From the NCBI GenBank assembly GCA_024234935.1, contig JACKNI010000002.1, forward strand, positions 62,001 to 126,000: a DNA stretch of 64,000 bases, in the 5' to 3' direction. The stretch is from Chromatiales bacterium (GTDB taxonomy: Bacteria; Pseudomonadota; Gammaproteobacteria; Steroidobacterales; GCA-2729495). This document shows, in pieces, positions 1 through 7,816 of the stretch; within the stretch, counting starts at the first letter, position 1; each line of letters starts with the position of its first letter. Under the pieces are notes generated by a model that did not search any database, was not told the DNA's origin, and saw only the letters and a program-made list of their open reading frames with translations. A program made the translations under genes and the position numbers.

Positions 1-402
1 ACCAATGAGGTGCAGGATGACGATACGGTCCGCCAGAAGCTCACCGAGATCCGCCGGCGCATCCTCGGCGGCGAGGATTTTTCGGCAGTCGCCAAGGTTG
101 TATCCGAAGACCCGCAATCGGCCGTCGAAGGTGGCGACCTCGGCTGGACTGCCCCGGGAAATTTTGTACCCGAGTTCGAGAAGGTCATGGGCGCCCTGCA
201 GATCGACGAGATCAGCGAACCCTTCAAGACGCAGTTCGGCTGGCACATCGTGCAGGTGCTGGAACGCCGGACTTACGATGCGACCGCCGACAAGCAACGC
301 CAGCAGGCCGTACTCGCCATTCGCAACAGCAAGCTCGGTGACGAAGCAGAACTCTGGACGCGCCGCCTGCGCGACGAGGCTTTTGTCGAAGTCCGGATCT
401 AG
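1..402 (+). CDS. surA: Periplasmic chaperone / peptidyl-prolyl isomerase SurA, C-terminal part
   Basis: The 5' end lies outside the window; 133 codons remain, open from base 1. What is left is the second parvulin domain, with the GGDLGW motif, a PEFE segment and the TQFGWHIVQVLERR block, followed by the C-terminal helix ending VEVRI that packs back on the chaperone core. SurA helps outer-membrane beta-barrel proteins reach the BAM complex in the periplasm. Its place directly before pdxA-rsmA-apaG-apaH is the classical gammaproteobacterial order (usually after lptD), which supports SurA over a generic PpiD or PpiC protein. Confidence 0.93.
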   Translation, partial: TNEVQDDDTVRQKLTEIRRRILGGEDFSAVAKVVSEDPQSAVEGGDLGWTAPGNFVPEFEKVMGALQIDEISEPFKTQFGWHIVQVLERRTYDATADKQRQQAVLAIRNSKLGDEAELWTRRLRDEAFVEVRI

Positions 403-449
403 CCTGCTCCGGCTGCCGGAAAATGCCGGTCATGGCACCTGGAACCCCG

Positions 450-1448
450 ATGAGCACAGTGCTGCCACGTATCGCCATCACCTGCGGTGAACCTGCCGGC
501 ATCGGTCCCGAGCTGGTGCTCTCGCTCGCCAACCAGGCCTGGCCCGCTGAACTTGTCGTGTTCGGCGACCTGAAGCTCCTGACGGCGCGGGCGGGAATGC
601 TGGGACAGCAGCTTGAGCTGGTGCCCTGGACAGGCAGTGGTGCGACACCAGAAGCGGCCCGGCCCGGTCGCCTGCCGGTCGCTGACCTCCCGTTGCGCGC
701 ACCCTCGGCACCTGGCCATCCGGATCCGCGCAACAGTCCCTGGGTACTCGAGCTGCTCAAGCGGGCGAGCGCCGGTTGCCGGCTGAGGCAGTTCAGCGCG
801 ATGGTCACGGCACCGGTACACAAGGCGGTGATCAACGATGCAGGCATTCCGTTTACCGGACACACGGAATTTCTTGCGGATCTCACCTCCACACCCAGGC
901 CGGTCATGCTGCTGGTCGCCGGTGAACTGCGCGTGGCGCTCGTGACCACGCACCTGCCGCTGCATGCGGTACCGGCGGCCATCACCCGGGCACTGGTGGA
1001 AAGCACCGGGCGCATACTCGACAGCGGCCTGCGCAAGCTGTTCGGTATCCGGCAGCCGCGCATCGTCGCGCTGGGCCTGAATCCGCACGCGGGCGAATCC
1101 GGGCACCTGGGCACTGAAGAACAGCGGGAAATCTCGCCGGCACTGGCGGCACTGCGCAAGGAAGGCCTGGCCATCAGCGGACCGGTACCCGCCGATACTG
1201 CCTTCGTGGACCGCAACCTTGCCGGCGTCGATGCCATACTCGCCATGTATCACGATCAGGGTTTGCCGGTACTCAAGCATCACGGCTTTGGCCGCGCGGT
1301 AAATGTGACGCTCGGCTTGCCGATCATCCGCACTTCGGTGGATCACGGCACGGCCTTCGAGCTGGCCGGCACCGGTCGCGCCGATGCGGGCAGCCTGCGT
1401 GCAGCGGTGAAGCTCGCCATCGAGATGGCCGCCCGTCAGCAATCATGA
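450..1448 (+). CDS. pdxA: 4-hydroxythreonine-4-phosphate dehydrogenase PdxA
   Basis: NAD-dependent oxidation and decarboxylation of 4-phosphohydroxy-L-threonine in the DXP-dependent pyridoxal phosphate pathway. The N-terminal CGEPAGIGPE motif and the three metal-binding histidines in THLPL, NPHAGE and MYHDQG (near residues 168, 213 and 268) are all present, as is the C-terminal SVDHGTAFE motif. The ATG at 450 gives 332 residues and an N-terminus beginning MSTVLPRIAIT, close to the usual length of about 330; in-frame ATGs at 423 and 432 are alternatives. The stop overlaps the rsmA start as ATGA at 1445-1448, so translation is probably coupled. Confidence 0.95.
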   Translation: MSTVLPRIAITCGEPAGIGPELVLSLANQAWPAELVVFGDLKLLTARAGMLGQQLELVPWTGSGATPEAARPGRLPVADLPLRAPSAPGHPDPRNSPWVLELLKRASAGCRLRQFSAMVTAPVHKAVINDAGIPFTGHTEFLADLTSTPRPVMLLVAGELRVALVTTHLPLHAVPAAITRALVESTGRILDSGLRKLFGIRQPRIVALGLNPHAGESGHLGTEEQREISPALAALRKEGLAISGPVPADTAFVDRNLAGVDAILAMYHDQGLPVLKHHGFGRAVNVTLGLPIIRTSVDHGTAFELAGTGRADAGSLRAAVKLAIEMAARQQS

Positions 1449-2272
1449 CCAGGCCGCAGCCGCGGAAGCGCTTCGGGCAGCACTTCCTCAATGACGGCAA
1501 CATCATCCGCAAGATCATTGCGAATATCGCACCCGCAGCGACAGATCACTTCGTTGAAATCGGCCCCGGCGAGGGTGCGATCACCCTGCCGTTGCTGGCA
1601 AGCGGCGCGCGGCTCGATGCGATCGAGATCGACCGCGATCTGGCCCGCGAGTTGCCCGGCCGGGTCCGGACCGGGCGCTGCACCGTACACTGCGCCGATG
1701 CCCTGGCTTTCGATTTCAGCAGCCTTGCAGCACCGGGCGAGAAGCTGCGCCTGGTCGGCAACCTGCCCTACAACATCTCGACGCCGCTGCTCTTTCATTT
1801 CCTGCAATTCGGCAGCATCTGGCGGGATCTGCATGTGATGCTGCAGAAGGAAGTCGGCGAACGCATCGCCGCCGACCCCGGCAACAAGACCTATGGCCGG
1901 CTGACCGTGGCGCTCGCCTTGCGTTGCCGCATCGAACAGCTGTTCGGCATCAGTCCGGGCAGCTTCAGGCCCCCGCCGCAGGTGGATTCGGTGTTCCTGC
2001 GCCTGGTTCCACACCCCGTGGCACTGGCCGATCCCGATACCCTGTCCATCGCCGACCAGCTGGTCGCTGCCGCCTTCGGCATGCGCCGCAAGCGGCTCAG
2101 CAATGGCCTGCGTGGCCTGGCGACGACGGCCGAGATCGGCGCAGCCGGCATCGATCCGGGGCTGCGCCCCGAACAGCTGCCGCCCGCCGACTGGCTGCAG
2201 CTCGGCAGATTCATGGCCGGCCTGAAGCCCGGACTTGCCAAGCACGGGAGCCCTCTCCCAGAATGGCCATGA
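1445..2272 (+). CDS. rsmA: 16S rRNA dimethyladenosine transferase RsmA (KsgA)
   Basis: Dimethylates the two adjacent adenines in the 3'-terminal hairpin of 16S rRNA, a late quality-control step in 30S assembly. The 275-residue protein has the family signature KRFGQHFLND at the N-terminus, the SAM-binding EIGPGEGAIT loop, an EIDRDLA acidic segment and the catalytic NLPYNIS motif (N-L-P-Y). Its start overlaps the pdxA stop by four bases, and its own 3' end overlaps apaG, so it sits in the middle of the surA-apaH operon. Confidence 0.96.
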   Translation: MTRPQPRKRFGQHFLNDGNIIRKIIANIAPAATDHFVEIGPGEGAITLPLLASGARLDAIEIDRDLARELPGRVRTGRCTVHCADALAFDFSSLAAPGEKLRLVGNLPYNISTPLLFHFLQFGSIWRDLHVMLQKEVGERIAADPGNKTYGRLTVALALRCRIEQLFGISPGSFRPPPQVDSVFLRLVPHPVALADPDTLSIADQLVAAAFGMRRKRLSNGLRGLATTAEIGAAGIDPGLRPEQLPPADWLQLGRFMAGLKPGLAKHGSPLPEWP

Positions 2273-2661
2273 ACATGACCGCAAATACCAGCACAACCAG
2301 CCTCAAGATCACCGTGGAAACCCACTACCTCGCCGATCAGTCCGAACCTGAGAGCGAGCGTTATGTGTTTGCCTACACGATCACCATCCAGAACACCGGT
2401 GCCGTGCCGGCCCGCCTGCTGGACCGCCACTGGATCATCACCGATGCCAACGGCAAGGTGCAGCAAGTGCGTGGCGATGGCGTAGTGGGCGAACAGCCCA
2501 CCATCATGCCCGGACAGCGACACCGCTACTCCAGCGGCGCGGTGATCGAAACTCCGGTCGGCACCATGGAAGGCAGCTACGGCATGCGCAGCGATGACGG
2601 TGCGCAGTTTCGTGCCGACATCCCGTGTTTCCGGCTCGCGGTACCCGGCGTCCTGCACTGA
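2263..2661 (+). CDS. apaG: ApaG domain protein
   Basis: A 132-residue single-domain ApaG protein of fibronectin III-like fold. Characteristic features are ERYVFAYTITI near residue 30, the GVVGEQP loop and the conserved GTMEGSYGM and IPCFRLAVP segments near the C-terminus. Its biochemical role is unsettled; genetics in enterobacteria tie it to the neighbouring rsmA and apaH. Three in-frame ATGs (2263, 2269, 2275) can start it; the first overlaps the last codons of rsmA, consistent with coupling. Moderate uncertainty applies only to the start. Confidence 0.93.
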   Translation: MAMNMTANTSTTSLKITVETHYLADQSEPESERYVFAYTITIQNTGAVPARLLDRHWIITDANGKVQQVRGDGVVGEQPTIMPGQRHRYSSGAVIETPVGTMEGSYGMRSDDGAQFRADIPCFRLAVPGVLH

Positions 2662-2682
2662 TCCGCCACGCTCACGACGCGC

Positions 2683-3498
2683 ATGGCGATTTATGCAGTC
2701 GGCGATGTCCAGGGTTGCTGTGACGAACTCGAAGCGCTGATCCACAACCTGCACATCGACCCCCGGCAGGATGAACTGCTGTTCGTCGGCGACCTGGTCA
2801 ATCGCGGCCCGAAGTCGCTGCAGACCCTGCGCCTGGTGCGGTCGCTCGGCAGCCAGGCCACCGTGGTACTCGGCAACCATGATTTGCATCTGATCGCGCT
2901 GGCCTTCGGCAACCAGGCGCGCGCCAAAGACCGGGAACTCAGGGACATTCTCCAGGCGCCGGATGGCGAGGAACTCGTAAGCTGGCTGCGCAATCGGCCG
3001 ATGGCGGTTTACAGACCGGAACTCAATACCCTGCTGGTACATGCCGGCGTACCACCGCAATGGGATCCGCTGCTCACCATCAAGCTGGCCCGCGAAGTGG
3101 AACAGACCCTGCGCGGCCCGGGCTGCGCGAACTTCATGCGCGGCCTGTACGGCGACGAGCCGGCGCGCTGGTCACCAACCCTGACCGGCCAGGATCGCCT
3201 GCGCTTCATCACCAACGGCCTGACCCGCATCCGTTACTGCCGTGCAGACGGCAGCCTCGATCTCGTCGAGAATGGTCCGCCCGGCACACAGCCTGCGGAA
3301 CTCATCCCGTGGTTCGATCTGCCCGGCCGACAGACTGCGATGGTGCGCATCGTGTTTGGCCACTGGGCTTCGCTCGGACTCCTGCAGCGTGACAAGCTGC
3401 TCGGCATCGATACCGGCTGCGTATGGGGACGCAGGCTCACGGCTGTGCGGCTCGACGGGCCGGCAAAAACCGTCAGCGTGCCGCGTGGCGCGGATTGA
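2683..3498 (+). CDS. apaH: Symmetrical bis(5'-nucleosyl)-tetraphosphatase ApaH
   Basis: Hydrolyses diadenosine tetraphosphate to two ADP and can remove Np4A caps from RNA. The metallophosphatase core is intact: GDVQGC near residue 7, GDLVNRGP near 38 and GNHDLHL near 66, followed by the family-specific HAGVPPQWD and the FGHWASL motif near the C-terminus. Length is 271 residues, typical for ApaH. It lies 21 bases after apaG and closes the surA-apaH operon; the next gene, thyA, is convergent with only nine bases between stop codons and no obvious terminator hairpin. Confidence 0.96.
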   Translation: MAIYAVGDVQGCCDELEALIHNLHIDPRQDELLFVGDLVNRGPKSLQTLRLVRSLGSQATVVLGNHDLHLIALAFGNQARAKDRELRDILQAPDGEELVSWLRNRPMAVYRPELNTLLVHAGVPPQWDPLLTIKLAREVEQTLRGPGCANFMRGLYGDEPARWSPTLTGQDRLRFITNGLTRIRYCRADGSLDLVENGPPGTQPAELIPWFDLPGRQTAMVRIVFGHWASLGLLQRDKLLGIDTGCVWGRRLTAVRLDGPAKTVSVPRGAD

Positions 3499-3507
3499 GA
3501 GCAGCGC

Positions 3508-4302
3508 TCAGACGGCGACGGGCGCCTTGATATGCGGGTGGCAGGCGTAGTCCTCGATCCCGATATCCTCGTAGCGATAATCGAACAGCGTGTCGGGTTT
3601 GCGCTTCAGCACCAGACGCGGCAGCGGCAGTGGCGTGCGACGGAGCTGCTCATCCGCCTGTTCCAGATGATTCAGGTAGAGATGGCAGTCACCGCCGGTC
3701 CAGATGAACTCGCCGGGCTGCAATCCGGTTTGTTCCGCGACCAGACAGGTCAGCAGTGCATATGAGGCGATGTTGAAGGGCACGCCGAGGAAGATATCCG
3801 CGCTGCGCTGATAGAGCTGGCAGGACAAGCGGCCCTCCGCCACCCAGAACTGGAACAGCGCATGGCAGGGCGCCAGCGCCATCTTCGGCAATTCCGCGAC
3901 ATTCCAGGCGCTGACGATCAGCCGCCGCGAATCCGGATTGCTGCGCAGCTCGCCGAGTACCTGGCTGATCTGGTCGATATGGCTGCCGTCGGGTGCCGGC
4001 CAGGAACGCCACTGTGCGCCGTACACCGGGCCGAGATCGCCGTGCTCGTCAGCCCACTCATCCCAGATACCCACGCCGTTTTCGCGCAGGTACGCGATGT
4101 TGGTATCGCCCTGCAGAAACCACAGCAGTTCGTGAATGATCGAGCGCAGATGCAGTTTCTTGGTCGTGACCATCGGGAAGCCGGCCGCCAGGTCGAAACG
4201 CATCTGGTATCCGAACACCGACAGCGTACCGGTGCCGGTGCGGTCGTCCTTGCGCACACCGTGCTCGCGCACATGGCGCATCATGTCCAGATACTGCTGC
4301 AG
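3508..4302 (-). CDS. thyA: Thymidylate synthase ThyA (apparent CTG start)
   Basis: Converts dUMP to dTMP using methylenetetrahydrofolate. Family landmarks are NDRTGTGT-like (KDDRTGTGT), the folate/substrate loop SIIHELLWFLQGDTN, the catalytic APCH cysteine motif, SCQLYQRS and a C-terminal IKAPVAV. The first ATG (4284) leaves the protein six residues short of the Escherichia coli enzyme. A CTG at 4302 restores 264 residues, gives LQQYLDMM in place of E. coli MKQYLELM, and has a strong ribosome site GGGGGAG (4316-4310) seven bases upstream. I therefore place the start at the CTG. It follows lgt directly, as in many gammaproteobacteria. Confidence 0.93.
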   Translation of the reverse strand: MQQYLDMMRHVREHGVRKDDRTGTGTLSVFGYQMRFDLAAGFPMVTTKKLHLRSIIHELLWFLQGDTNIAYLRENGVGIWDEWADEHGDLGPVYGAQWRSWPAPDGSHIDQISQVLGELRSNPDSRRLIVSAWNVAELPKMALAPCHALFQFWVAEGRLSCQLYQRSADIFLGVPFNIASYALLTCLVAEQTGLQPGEFIWTGGDCHLYLNHLEQADEQLRRTPLPLPRLVLKRKPDTLFDYRYEDIGIEDYACHPHIKAPVAV

Positions 4303-4309
4303 AGCGAGA

Positions 4310-4316
4310 CTCCCCC
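4310..4316 (-). promoter_or_regulatory. Ribosome binding site deciding a CTG start for thyA
   Basis: On the minus strand this reads GGGGGAG and lies seven bases before the CTG at 4302, but 25 bases before the first ATG at 4284. The spacing favours CTG as initiation codon. It sits in the 17-base gap between the lgt stop and the CTG. Confidence 0.7.
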
Positions 4317-4319
4317 GGT

Positions 4320-5141
4320 TCAGCGCACTGCCGTGTCCGGCCCGCGCAGGGCCAGCATCAGCATGACGAGCCCGGCCAGCACCATCGGCAACGAAAGCAC
4401 CTGGCCCATGGTCAGCCAGCCAAAGGCCAGATAGCCGATGTGTGCGTCGGGCAGACGGATGAACTCAATGCCGAACCGGAATAACCCGTAGCCGAGCAGG
4501 AACAGCGCCGACACCGACATCAGCGGCCGGGGCCGCGCCGACCAGATCCACAGGATCAGGAACAGCGCCAGGCCTTCCAGCCCTGCCTCATAGAGCTGCG
4601 AGGCATGGCGCGCCTGACCGTCCACGATCAGCGCCCAGGGCACCGTCGTCGGTGCGCCCCAGAGTTCACCGTTGATGAAGTTGCCGATACGGCCCGCACC
4701 GAGCCCGATCGGCACCAGCGGCGCGATGAAATCGGTGAGCCGGAAGAAACGGCAATCGAGCTTGCGTGCATACAGCCACATGGCGACCAGCACGCCGATG
4801 AAGCCGCCGTGGAAGGACATGCCGCCTTCCCAGATGCGCAGGATGTTGAGCGGGTTATCGAGGATCTGGTCGAAACCGTAGAACAGCATGTAACCGATCC
4901 GGCCACCGAGAATCACGCCGCAGGCGGCGTAAAAGATCAGGTCATCGACCTGCAGCGGGGTGACCGGAGAATCCGCGCGCTGCGCCCGGCGGCGCGCCAG
5001 GATCCAGGCGCCGAGAAAGCCGACCAGGTAGGTGATGCCATACCAGCGCACGGCCAGCGGGCCGAAGTGCGTGCCCCAGGGCAGGTTGAATTCGAGGGGA
5101 ATCCGGAACGCGATCGGATCGAAGTGAGGGTAACTGAGCAT
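4320..5141 (-). CDS. lgt: Prolipoprotein diacylglyceryl transferase Lgt
   Basis: Inner-membrane enzyme that transfers diacylglycerol from phosphatidylglycerol to the lipobox cysteine of prelipoproteins. The 273-residue product is rich in membrane segments and carries GGRIGYMLFYG and the signature GAGRIGNFINGELWG with the essential arginine and asparagine. The ATG at 5141 gives the usual N-terminus MLSYPHFDPIAF; an upstream in-frame extension to 5195 is not family-like. Downstream thyA follows after 17 bases, so the two are probably cotranscribed. Confidence 0.95.
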   Translation of the reverse strand: MLSYPHFDPIAFRIPLEFNLPWGTHFGPLAVRWYGITYLVGFLGAWILARRRAQRADSPVTPLQVDDLIFYAACGVILGGRIGYMLFYGFDQILDNPLNILRIWEGGMSFHGGFIGVLVAMWLYARKLDCRFFRLTDFIAPLVPIGLGAGRIGNFINGELWGAPTTVPWALIVDGQARHASQLYEAGLEGLALFLILWIWSARPRPLMSVSALFLLGYGLFRFGIEFIRLPDAHIGYLAFGWLTMGQVLSLPMVLAGLVMLMLALRGPDTAVR

Positions 5142-5267
5142 GGACGCAAGTCTAGCGCAGCGCAGTGCCGGAGTGTCGGCGGAGCGCGTCGGCATGCAAA
5201 CAGAATCTGCCGGTTACTCCCGGTTTTCGTGCGAGACAAACACCCTGGGGACATGAGCAAATACGTC

Positions 5268-5314
5268 TTGACGATAATCTGCGGTCGCAACCATACTGGT
5301 TCCATAATGGTTCC
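5268..5314 (+). promoter_or_regulatory. Promoter and likely operator of the RHH/PIN toxin-antitoxin pair
   Basis: TTGACG at 5268-5273 and CATACT at 5292-5297 are spaced by 18 bases and form a plausible sigma70 promoter. Overlapping and following the -10 are two TGGTTCC direct repeats (5297-5303 and 5308-5314), 11 bases apart, about one helical turn, and an ACCAT/ATGGT inverted pair (5290-5294, 5307-5311). Repeats in this position suit autoregulation by the ribbon-helix-helix antitoxin encoded 16 bases downstream. This is inference from sequence layout only. Confidence 0.55.
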
Positions 5315-5329
5315 AGAAGGATTGCGGCA

Positions 5330-5575
5330 ATGGCCATGACCATAACCCTGAAGAACATACCTGACGATATCTACAACAGCCTGAAGAGTGCTGCGGAAGC
5401 TCATCATCGCAGCCTCAACAGCGAGGTTATCGCCTGCCTGGAACGGGTACTGCTGCCAGCAAGAATCGGCAATGAAGCGCACCTCGCACAGGCGCGCCAG
5501 ATCCGGGATGAACTCAAGGGCAGGAAGTTCAAGTCTGCCGACATCAGAAAGGCAACCGGACAGGGGCGCCCGTGA
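5330..5575 (+). CDS. Ribbon-helix-helix antitoxin, FitA-like
   Basis: Short DNA-binding antitoxin of 81 residues. The N-terminal TITLKNIPDDIYNSLKSAAE followed by HHRSLNSEVIACLERVL is the beta-strand/helix/helix of Arc/FitA-type proteins, with the Leu-Asn-Ser-Glu turn typical of FitA. The C-terminal third should wrap the toxin. The ATG at 5330 (or 5336) is chosen because the RHH strand begins there; a longer in-frame extension upstream would run through the promoter. Its stop overlaps the GTG start of the toxin (GTGA at 5572-5575), the usual coupled arrangement. Confidence 0.85.
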   Translation: MAMTITLKNIPDDIYNSLKSAAEAHHRSLNSEVIACLERVLLPARIGNEAHLAQARQIRDELKGRKFKSADIRKATGQGRP

Positions 5576-5970
5576 TCGTCGTTGACAGCAATGTAGTGGT
5601 ATATCTATACCTGCCCACGGAACTGACCTCGCATGCTGAAAAACTGCTGGGCGTCGACCCGGAGTGGGTAGCTCCGAGGCTATGGCGCAGTGAAATGCGC
5701 AACGTGCTCGGCCTGTATATCCGGAAAAAAGCCATTACGCTCGAGCAGGCTTACCGCATACAGGCATCAGCAGAAGCCCTGCTTGCCGATCGCGAATTCG
5801 ACGTGCCGTCTCACGATGTACTGCGCCTGGTGAGCCAGAGTCCCTGCTCCGCATATGACTGCGAATTCGTTGCTCTCGCCAGGCGACTGGGCACGAAACT
5901 GGTCACTGCCGACCAGAAGATCCTGAAAGCCTTTGCTGATACGGCCGTATCGCTGACAGTCGCCGCCTGA
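5572..5970 (+). CDS. PIN-domain ribonuclease toxin (VapC/FitB family)
   Basis: A 132-residue PIN domain, predicted magnesium-dependent RNase. Acidic active-site residues are visible: the Asp in VVDSN (residue 5), a Glu in RSEMRN near residue 41, Asp in AYDCEFV near 95 and Asp in TADQK near 113. It starts with GTG inside the antitoxin stop codon. Together with the preceding RHH gene it forms a complete, apparently intact toxin-antitoxin module. Target RNA cannot be read from sequence. Confidence 0.87.
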   Translation: MIVVDSNVVVYLYLPTELTSHAEKLLGVDPEWVAPRLWRSEMRNVLGLYIRKKAITLEQAYRIQASAEALLADREFDVPSHDVLRLVSQSPCSAYDCEFVALARRLGTKLVTADQKILKAFADTAVSLTVAA

Positions 5971-6000
5971 CGGTCCGTTGCCGCCGCGATGAGCGAAGCA

Positions 6001-6043
6001 GCGCGATGCGGTACTCCCGCATCGCGCCTGAAGGCGCTCCTAC
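6001..6043 (-). repeat. REP-like element with adjoining palindrome
   Basis: Read on the minus strand, 6043-6021 begins GTAGGAGCGCCTTCAGGCGC and ends GAT, matching the GTAGGAGCG...CGCGAT form of REP elements of Pseudomonas and Xanthomonas relatives. Next to it 6001-6027 is a perfect 11-bp inverted repeat (GCGCGATGCGG / CCGCATCGCGC) around a five-base loop. The TAG stop codon of the DUF1838 gene (6042-6040) is part of the GTAGG head. It may act as an mRNA-stabilising or terminator-like hairpin between the convergent toxin and DUF1838 genes. Confidence 0.75.
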
Positions 6044-7035
6044 TTCGGCGGCAGCGGCGTGCTCTCCTTCGCATACACGCTGAAGCTCGAGTCATTCTTG
6101 CTGCCCCAACTGCTTGCCGGCGGTGCCTGGAAGAATTCGGGCAGGCGTTCCTCGGTGATCCTGCGCAGGCCGGCCGGCAACTGGTCGATGCCGGACAGCT
6201 TGGTCATGAAGGTGCGAAACAGCAGTGAGCCATCGGCCTGCCCCTGGCGCATCCACGGCAACCATGGGCCGACACGCGTCCAGGTACCGGAGTAGTCGGC
6301 ACTCGTCGTGGCCGGATTCTCCACCTCGGCAAGACTGGCGAAGCGCTGGAATATTTCGGCGATGCGCAACACCTTGCCGGCGGACTCGCGCGGCCACTTC
6401 TCTGGCGTCAGTTCACTCGGGAATGCCGTGTGTACCTCGAAGGTCGAGAACAGCTTGTCGCCGAAAGTCTCCCAGCCGAGCCGCAGCGGGACCGCCATCA
6501 GCTTGCCGTCGAAGTCCATTTCAATCGCGGTACCGAACTTCTCGCTGACGATCAGGTGTGCGTTCACCGTAAGGTTGTGAATCGGCTTCACATCGCAGAC
6601 TTCCTTCGTGTACGGATTGGTCCACTTGTCGATGAACTCGCCCGTCTTTAGGTCCTTGTAGAAAGCGCATTCGCGGTTGAACACCTTGAAGGAGCCGTCC
6701 GGCTGTACCTCGGTGCGCACCACCCCGAAACCCTCCACGCCGATCAGCGGCATCAGCGGCCGGTTGCGCTGCGTGTCACCGAAGATCGTGCCACCAAACC
6801 AGCCCGGGGTTTCCTTCACCGGATCCAGGTCCCCGGTCAACTTGATGAAGGTGCGCAGGCTCTGTGCCGGATCCTTCAGATCCACCGGCACACGCTCCGC
6901 TTTCGCCTTCTGCAGACCGCCCGACCCCGCGCAGGCACTCAGCAGCAACCCGCCCCCGGCCATGCTGCCGGCCATCAGCATCGAGCCCAGCGCGTCACGC
7001 CGGGTGTGCGGCTTGTTCATCCAGTTGCTGTCCAT
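6040..7035 (-). CDS. DUF1838 family Tat/lipoprotein-type exported protein
   Basis: 331 residues. The N-terminus has twin arginines (TRRDALGS) and a hydrophobic stretch ending LLLSAC, so it looks like a Tat-routed lipoprotein with the lipobox cysteine near residue 35. The body matches the DUF1838 family pattern as I recall it: an N-terminal DPAQSLRTFIKLTGDLD segment, a FNRECAFYKDLKTGEFIDKW motif and PIHNLTVNAH. Function unknown. A ribosome site AGGAG precedes the ATG at 7035. The stop codon is embedded in a REP element. No operon partner on this strand is evident. Confidence 0.75.
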   Translation of the reverse strand: MDSNWMNKPHTRRDALGSMLMAGSMAGGGLLLSACAGSGGLQKAKAERVPVDLKDPAQSLRTFIKLTGDLDPVKETPGWFGGTIFGDTQRNRPLMPLIGVEGFGVVRTEVQPDGSFKVFNRECAFYKDLKTGEFIDKWTNPYTKEVCDVKPIHNLTVNAHLIVSEKFGTAIEMDFDGKLMAVPLRLGWETFGDKLFSTFEVHTAFPSELTPEKWPRESAGKVLRIAEIFQRFASLAEVENPATTSADYSGTWTRVGPWLPWMRQGQADGSLLFRTFMTKLSGIDQLPAGLRRITEERLPEFFQAPPASSWGSKNDSSFSVYAKESTPLPPK

Positions 7036-7325
7036 CTTTTTTCTCCTTTGTGGGCGCGGAAGGAAGGGGATGCGCCCCTTTCCCGAGGTTCCTCAAAGGG
7101 TAGCGTCACCCTTGCCGGCTTTCTACTTCCAGACGCACTGCGGATGACCATTCCCCGGCAAGGGACGCTTCAGCCTGTTGGGCCTGCAAATAGAAACTGT
7201 TGATTGCGGGCAATTTATCCATGGGACAGGTTCCGCACCGTCATGAGGAAATATATCCCAGCCCCTTGACTGAATATCCCAGAATAAGGATAGTCGTGTC
7301 GCGTAGATTGAGCACAAGAAACGCC
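7036..7325. other. Divergent intergenic region
   Basis: 290 bases between the DUF1838 gene and the XRE gene. On the plus strand TTGACT (7266-7271) and GATAGT (7289-7294), 17 bases apart, could be the promoter of the XRE gene. ATATCCCAG occurs twice (about 7253 and 7274) and may be an operator. I find no toxin-like reading frame here, although a HigB-type toxin would be expected before a HigA-like antitoxin. Confidence 0.5.
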
Positions 7326-7703
7326 ATGGTCCAATCGAAACCCAAGCAAGCCAAAGTCGAGTGGGGATCGGGCAATGTCTTTGCCGATCTGGGGCTGCCT
7401 GGCGCAGGCGAACTGCAGCATAAAGCGCGACTCGGTGTACTGATCCATCAGTCGATCCGTGAGCAGGGCCTGTCGCAAATCCAGGCAGCTCGCGTACTCG
7501 GGGTCAATCAGCCAAAGATCTCGGCATTGATGAACGGCAAAATGGACGGATTCTCACTGGAGCGATTGTTGACTTTCCTGAATGCACTGGGCCACGACGT
7601 GAAACTGACTATCGGGCGTCGGACTACATCGCACAAAGCGGGACGACTGCTTATCGCCGCTGCGGAGCCTTATAGCAGCGCACGGCAACGAGATCGGCAC
7701 TGA
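7326..7703 (+). CDS. XRE-family HTH protein, HigA-like orphan antitoxin
   Basis: 125 residues. The segment VFADLGLPGAGELQHKARLG followed by a helix-turn-helix (LSQIQAARVLGVNQPKISALMNG) and FSLERLLTFLNALGHDVKLTI is the XRE antitoxin layout found beside HigB/RelE-type toxins. It would bind DNA and neutralise a toxin, but no toxin gene lies immediately upstream or downstream. The start at 7326 is the ATG before MVQSKPKQ; a longer in-frame extension to 7200 runs through the presumed promoter. Either an orphan regulator or the remnant of a pair. Confidence 0.78.
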   Translation: MVQSKPKQAKVEWGSGNVFADLGLPGAGELQHKARLGVLIHQSIREQGLSQIQAARVLGVNQPKISALMNGKMDGFSLERLLTFLNALGHDVKLTIGRRTTSHKAGRLLIAAAEPYSSARQRDRH

Positions 7704-7768
7704 GCAGGAGCATCTTCAAACGCAATCGATAATGAAGAACGCCAACCTATTTTCGTTACCGGATTCAC

Positions 7769-7798
7769 AAGTATGTATAGACTCTCGCGTATATACTT
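7769..7798. promoter_or_regulatory. Imperfect inverted repeat upstream of vapBC
   Basis: AAGTATGTATA (7769-7779) faces CGTATATACTT (7788-7798), arms matching at 8 of 11 positions, 19 bases before the antitoxin start. It is AT-rich against the surrounding GC-rich sequence and is a likely VapB operator overlapping the promoter. Inferred by position only. Confidence 0.5.
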
Positions 7799-7816
7799 CG
7801 TGATGGAGGCACACAC

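Noticed and set aside
1891..3060. 389-codon minus-strand frame across rsmA, apaG and apaH
   Set aside because: Overlaps three well-supported genes on the other strand; no domain recognised.
7036..7325. HigB-type toxin upstream of the XRE gene
   Set aside because: No frame in this stretch encodes a RelE/HigB-like protein; only short unrelated frames occur.
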